Assembly: GCA_003661125.1 (NCBI GenBank)
Contig: QMVO01000032.1
Location: 1 to 10,964 of the forward strand
Source: Methanosarcinales archaeon
Lineage (GTDB): Archaea > Halobacteriota > Syntropharchaeia > Alkanophagales > Methanospirareceae
Reading direction: 5' to 3'
DNA length: 10,964 nucleotides
Both the position numbers and the translations under genes were made by a program. The notes beneath the pieces were generated by a model. The model saw only the letters and a list, made by a program, of their open reading frames with translations. It was not told the origin of the DNA and did no database searches. Of this stretch, positions 7,224-10,964 are shown piece by piece; position 1 is the first letter of the stretch, and the number at the start of each line of letters is the position of its first letter.

Positions 7224-8295
7224 TTATCTCTCACCATACCTAAACGTTATATTACAACTACCTTCCCTTGATACCATACATGGTCCAACGGGATGCTGCG
7301 GCGTGCAAACCTTACCGAACAAAGGGCATTCTTCCGGATAAACGAGCCCTCTCAAGATTTCGCCACATCTACATCCCTCTGGCTCTTTGTATTCATTTTC
7401 CAGGCTGCTTAATTCATCTTCGTATCGTTTCCTCGCGTCGTATTCCTCGAAATTCTTTTTTAAGCGAAGCCCACTGCCGGGTATAACATGAAAACCTCTC
7501 CAACTGCAATCAAAAGGTTCAAAAACATCGTTCATTGTTTGCTGTGCTTTCTCATTTCCTTTCGGTCGAACAACCCTTGTATATTCATTCTCCACTCTTG
7601 CTTCTCCGCGAAGTATCTGCATCGCAAGCATGTAAACTGCAATTAGCACGTCCAGAGGTTCGAACCCTGCAATAACCTGCGGCTTTTTATACCGCTTCGA
7701 TATGAATTCATAGGGTCTTTCGCCTATGATTGTGGATACATGACCGGGATTTATGAACCCGTCGATCTTCATCTCTCCCATTTTTATCAATGCTTCCATT
7801 GCTGGTGGGATTAGCCTGTGAGCACACAGTATAGAAAAATTGGTTGGACGAGTGGAAATCACAGATGCAGTCGCAGGTGTGGTCGTTTCAAATCCGATGG
7901 AAAAGAACACAACGTCCTTGTTTGTTTTTTCCGCTATGGAAATGCAGTCTGTTATGCTGTACACCATCCGTACGTCAAAACCCTCCGCCTTCACGTCTGA
8001 TAACGACACTCTTTCGCCAGGTACCCTGAACATATCGCCAAACGTGGCAACCACTTTTCCCTTTCGGGCTAAAAAAAATGGCTTCTTCAATCTCCCTTGC
8101 GGTAGTCACACAAACCGGGCACCCCGGTCCGGGTCTCACCTCTATCCCTGCTTCTTTTAACATCGAATTTAAGCCAAACCGTACCAGAGTATCTTGATGT
8201 GTGCCGCAAACGTGCATCAATCGCAAATTGAGATTCAAAGCTCTCAATTTTTCTATTATCCGATTTGCTAACTCCTCGTTTCGATATCTGAACAT
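7224..8295 (-). CDS. hypD: HypD hydrogenase maturation protein, frameshifted
   Basis: HypD is an iron-sulfur protein that works with HypC to build the Fe(CN)2CO part of the [NiFe]-hydrogenase centre. Here the gene is in two frames. The first runs from the ATG at 8295 through MHVCGTH (C30) and GPGCPVC (C59, C62) to ATAREIEEAI-like sequence (TTAREIEEAI). The second resumes at FLARKGKVVATFGDMFRVPG and continues through FFSIGFETTTP, DGFINPGHVSTIIG and IAGFEPLDVL to CRCGEILRG and CPLFGKVCTPQHPVGPCMVS. Dropping one T from the T8 run at 8071-8078 gives a complete product of about 356 residues with all expected cysteines and no other defect. An ATG at 8325 is an alternative start, but the residues from 8295 fit the family. 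There are no hypC, hypE or hydrogenase genes nearby. It may be a pseudogene, a slippage-decoded gene or a sequencing error. Confidence 0.9.
8071..8078 (-). other. Frameshift site, T8 run in hypD
   Basis: On the minus strand the codons ATT-TTT-TTT-AGC lead out of the HypD frame. Reading ATT-TTT-TTA-GCC, with one T skipped, restores it exactly (I-F-L-A-R-K). The run has 8 Ts where 7 are needed. This could be a homopolymer error, RNA polymerase slippage or a +1 ribosomal shift. Confidence 0.85.
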
Positions 8296-8387
8296 TATCT
8301 GAAATAATATATTACCATATATCATTATAAATTGATGATAGATCTGGAAGTTTTTTGTAGTTTCTTACATTTTATATAGCATAATAT
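8296..8387. promoter_or_regulatory. Divergent promoter region, hypD and DUF63 gene
   Basis: This 92-nt AT-rich gap separates two divergent genes. TATA-like strings are TTTATATA (8371-8378; minus strand reads TATATAAA, suited to hypD) and TATAAATT (8326-8333, suited to the plus-strand gene). Neither gene has an SD site, so short or absent leaders are likely. Exact elements are uncertain. Confidence 0.4.
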
Positions 8388-9230
8388 ATGCTCGAAACGA
8401 TAAGGCAGTTTATCTACGCGTACTACATTCATCCTATAACCCATGACACGGGATACAATCCAGTAAATACGATAACATGGGCTTTATTACTGGTATTATG
8501 CCTCTTTTTGATATTAAAATTATTAAAGAAGCTCGATATAGAGATAAATGAAAGTTTTATCGCAGCCTTAGCCCCTTACATCCTTGTTGGCGCAAGCTTA
8601 AGGGTAATGGAAGATGCGAGGTTATTCTCTCCACCTGTAAGCTATATGCTGATCACACCGTTAATCTATTTTCTTTTATTCTCTTGTTGCGTTTCCATAC
8701 TTACGATATCCAGGTCGAACAAGAAGATAAGAGATTATGTAAAAAATTATAATGTGCCTTTTGGTCTGCTCGGAGTGATTTGGTTCTTTGTAAACATGAC
8801 AATTCTATTAAGGAAAGAAGAAATATTGTTACCCTGGGTTTTCTTTGCTGTCATTGGCATTTCAGGCATAATATTGCTCGTGATATATGCAATTGGAATG
8901 AAATTTGGCATGGATTTTCTGACAGAGAAGCTGAACGTATCGGTTTTAGCTGCTCATCTGCTCGATGCCTCTTCTTCATTTATCGGGATTGATTTACTTG
9001 GTTACAGCGGAAAGCACGTGATAGAGGGCATTATAGTAAAGTACACCGGCTCAGCAGCCGGAATGTATCTACTCAAACTCGGAATACTCATCCCAGTGTT
9101 ATACATATTGGGGACTCATTTTGAGAAGGAGGAGGAAAGAGAGCTAAAGAATATCGTTTTGCTGGCTCTTATCGTCATTGGTCTCGCTCCTGCGGTGAGA
9201 AATACGCTCAGAATGGTTTTTGGTGTTTAG
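8388..9230 (+). CDS. DUF63 family multi-pass membrane protein
   Basis: This 280-residue hydrophobic protein is recognised as DUF63, an archaeal family of unknown function. About seven or eight membrane helices are visible (for example around 30-46, 56-70, 88-106, 124-140, 150-170, 228-242, 255-270). Conserved-looking polar motifs are GYNPVNT (22-28), LRVMEDARLF (71-80), HLLDASSSFIGID (190-202) and LAPAVRNTLRM (266-276). Such charged residues in or near helices suggest a catalytic or transport role, but I cannot assign one. There is no SD site, so it is probably leaderless or short-leadered. It is the only plus-strand gene, divergent from hypD, and ends 31 nt from the convergent protease gene. 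A T-rich tail (GGTTTTTGGTGTTTAG) spans its stop and may help end transcription. Confidence 0.85.
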   Translation: MLETIRQFIYAYYIHPITHDTGYNPVNTITWALLLVLCLFLILKLLKKLDIEINESFIAALAPYILVGASLRVMEDARLFSPPVSYMLITPLIYFLLFSCCVSILTISRSNKKIRDYVKNYNVPFGLLGVIWFFVNMTILLRKEEILLPWVFFAVIGISGIILLVIYAIGMKFGMDFLTEKLNVSVLAAHLLDASSSFIGIDLLGYSGKHVIEGIIVKYTGSAAGMYLLKLGILIPVLYILGTHFEKEEERELKNIVLLALIVIGLAPAVRNTLRMVFGV

Positions 9231-9261
9231 TTTAAGGAAGAGAATCCAATGTATGTAGTGT

Positions 9262-10938
9262 TTATTCTCGCCTTACCATCAGTTTGAAATCACCTGCTCC
9301 ACGATAGGATCTTACCATAACATAGTAATCTCCTGGTTTATCGATTAGGTGGGTGATAATTTCGTCCGGTTTGACGGTGTATGCCCGTTTGTCGTAGTCT
9401 CGAATGGTTGGTGGTGCACCCTTTTTGAGGTAAAGATCGAAGTCCGCTCCCTCTGGTCCATCCAAATTAATGTTAAGGGTATTGGACACCGCAATTTTGT
9501 AGATTTTCTGGTCGGCACTGTCTTTGAGATTACCTTCAATCACCGCCTCACAAGGGTCAATAGCTGATATGAGTGGCTCAGGGATTATTTTTTTGATTGC
9601 TGAATGTGCATCCACGATGCCGTATCCATACTCTAAGCTGTACTCGCTGTGAGATGTTGCAGTTTGACGTATTGTTTCTACAATCTCTTCAGGGCTTAAA
9701 TGTGGATCAGCGGATTTTATGAGAGCAGCGAGTCCTGATACAAAGGGTGTAGCCATAGAAGTACCATCCATGTCGGCATAATCAGAACCGATGTAAGCAC
9801 TCCGAATATCGACTCCGGGTGCCATAACGTGCTTATAATCACCATAGTTGGAGAAACTCGCCCTTCTGTCATTCTTGTCTATGGCTCCGACAGCCAACAC
9901 CTTCGGATGTGCAGCAGGATACGCATAATAATTATAGTCCTCGGGGTTGACTCCGTCATTACCCATTGCCGCTACTAAAACGCATCCTCTTGAACTGGCA
10001 TAGTCTATTGCATCCTTCAGCCCTGATGGAGGCGGCGTGTTTTTAGGCACGAGCCCGCCAAGACTCATGCTGATTACGTGAGCGCCATGATCCGCAGCCC
10101 AGATTATACCATCTGCAATATCAGTGAACGTTCCTGTCCCTGTAACATAAGTCCCTTCATCAGTGGTGCATCTTATATTGGCAAGAACCCTAACTGACAT
10201 GATCTTGCAATTCCAGGCAACACCCGCAACTCCAACACCATTGTTCGTGGAAGCGGCGGCAATCCCGGCACAATGCGTCCCATGTCCGTTCTCGTCCTCA
10301 GGATTGTTGTCACGTGTATAGATATCGCCTTCCCAGACACATCCCTCCTCTGATTCGACATCTGTAAGATCAACCATATCATAGCCAGGAACTAATTTAT
10401 CCACTAAATCTGGATGGCTTCGATCAACTCCCGTATCTACAATGGCAATAATCACATCCTGGCTACCTTTCTCGAGTTCCCACGCCTGCTCGCATTTTAT
10501 TCGTTGCAAACCCCACTGATGCAGAAAATAACGATCGTTTGGAACGACAGCCATCCTGGCAAAATAGTCCAGCTCCGCATTTTCCACGTTTGGGTCTTCT
10601 TTCAACTTCTTAACCATCGAGTTGAGATCGGTTTCCGGAGGGACCTTCACGATGAAAGTGCGCGTAAACCCATATGCTTCATGAGTCGTTTCAGGTTCGC
10701 TAACTCTGCGGACCCGCATCCCACCGGGGAGGGAGTCTGTGGATGGTCCTCGAAGCTTCGTTATCCCTATGGTCCCATAATCTGCCAGTATCTTATCTAC
10801 CGATGCAATTCCAAGGTTTACAACTTTAGACCTGCGCCCTGTGGGTACCGACGTTGCTACAACACGAGAGGGTTCCTCTTTCAATTTGAGGATGACCCGC
10901 CCTTTAACAATACGTGGTTTGATCTCTTTTTCTATCAT
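9262..10938 (-). CDS. Subtilisin-like (S8) serine protease with PPC domain
   Basis: This peptidase of at least 558 residues is of the subtilase S8 family. Residues about 10-128 look like an inhibitory propeptide (GRVILKLKEEPS near the start, KLKEDPNVENAELDYF near the end). The catalytic domain spans about 135-450, with D168 (AIVDTGVD), H219 (NGHGTHCAGIAA), the oxyanion residue N327 (AAMGNDG) and S394 (DGTSMATPFVSG), so it looks active. Residues about 475-556 match a bacterial-type pre-peptidase C-terminal (PPC) beta domain (GADFDLYLKKG, PGDYYVMVRSY). No signal peptide is visible after the ATG at 10938. However, the frame has no stop between that ATG and the window end, so the true start may lie outside. 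Export is typical for the family, but I cannot show it here. Confidence 0.92.
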   Translation of the reverse strand: MIEKEIKPRIVKGRVILKLKEEPSRVVATSVPTGRRSKVVNLGIASVDKILADYGTIGITKLRGPSTDSLPGGMRVRRVSEPETTHEAYGFTRTFIVKVPPETDLNSMVKKLKEDPNVENAELDYFARMAVVPNDRYFLHQWGLQRIKCEQAWELEKGSQDVIIAIVDTGVDRSHPDLVDKLVPGYDMVDLTDVESEEGCVWEGDIYTRDNNPEDENGHGTHCAGIAAASTNNGVGVAGVAWNCKIMSVRVLANIRCTTDEGTYVTGTGTFTDIADGIIWAADHGAHVISMSLGGLVPKNTPPPSGLKDAIDYASSRGCVLVAAMGNDGVNPEDYNYYAYPAAHPKVLAVGAIDKNDRRASFSNYGDYKHVMAPGVDIRSAYIGSDYADMDGTSMATPFVSGLAALIKSADPHLSPEEIVETIRQTATSHSEYSLEYGYGIVDAHSAIKKIIPEPLISAIDPCEAVIEGNLKDSADQKIYKIAVSNTLNINLDGPEGADFDLYLKKGAPPTIRDYDKRAYTVKPDEIITHLIDKPGDYYVMVRSYRGAGDFKLMVRRE

Positions 10939-10964
10939 TTTCTCAAAAAATAATAAGCTTGGGA

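Noticed and set aside
7224..8090. Independent short HypD starting at TTG 8090
   Set aside because: It would lack the CGTH and GPGCPVC cysteines needed for function. The better reading is one frameshifted gene.
10414..10953. 179-residue open frame on the plus strand
   Set aside because: It is opposite the protease propeptide and catalytic region, resembles no family and has no start signal.

Overview
The window looks archaeal, from a euryarchaeote. The evidence is a run of membrane-arm genes of an F420H2 dehydrogenase (Fpo/Fqo) complex, a DUF63 membrane protein (an archaeal family), a SbcD/Mre11-type nuclease, TATA-like AT-rich intergenic stretches and several genes with no visible Shine-Dalgarno (SD) site. 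The order J-K-M-L, as I remember it, resembles the Archaeoglobus fqo cluster rather than the Methanosarcina order J-K-L-M-N. That would fit an Archaeoglobus-like or ANME-1/Methanophagales-like anaerobe, but this is inference; no ribosomal or mcr marker is present.

Layout. All genes are on the minus strand except one. Reading the minus strand from its upstream side, these are a subtilisin-like protease with a pre-peptidase C-terminal domain (9262-10938, frame open to the window edge), hypD broken by one frameshift in a T8 run (7224-8295), an Mre11/SbcD-type phosphoesterase (5981-7111), a response regulator with an unusual N-terminal AsnC-type helix-turn-helix (HTH) (5345-5857), a membrane sensor kinase (3536-5296), and then fqoJ, fqoK, fqoM and fqoL (3462 down to 1, fqoL cut by the window start). 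The one plus-strand gene is a DUF63 multi-pass membrane protein (8388-9230). It is divergent from hypD and convergent with the protease.

How they may work together. The regulator and kinase form a clear two-component pair 48 nt apart. They lie 73 nt upstream of fqoJ on the same strand, so control of the energy-converting complex by this pair is plausible but unproven. The four Fqo genes are tightly coupled (ATGA overlaps or abutting stop/start, with strong SD sites) and encode proton-translocating membrane subunits. The hydrophilic subunits would lie beyond position 1 or elsewhere. hypD and mre11 stand alone: no other hyp gene, no hydrogenase and no rad50 is visible.

There is no gene-free stretch over 300 nt. 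The longest gaps are 5858-5980, 7112-7223 and 8296-8387, and their candidate signals are listed. I see no tRNA, rRNA, CRISPR array or insertion sequence. The main points for a second look are the hypD frameshift, the HTH-receiver fusion, the missing channel lysines in FqoM, and the kinase/regulator pair next to fqoJKML.
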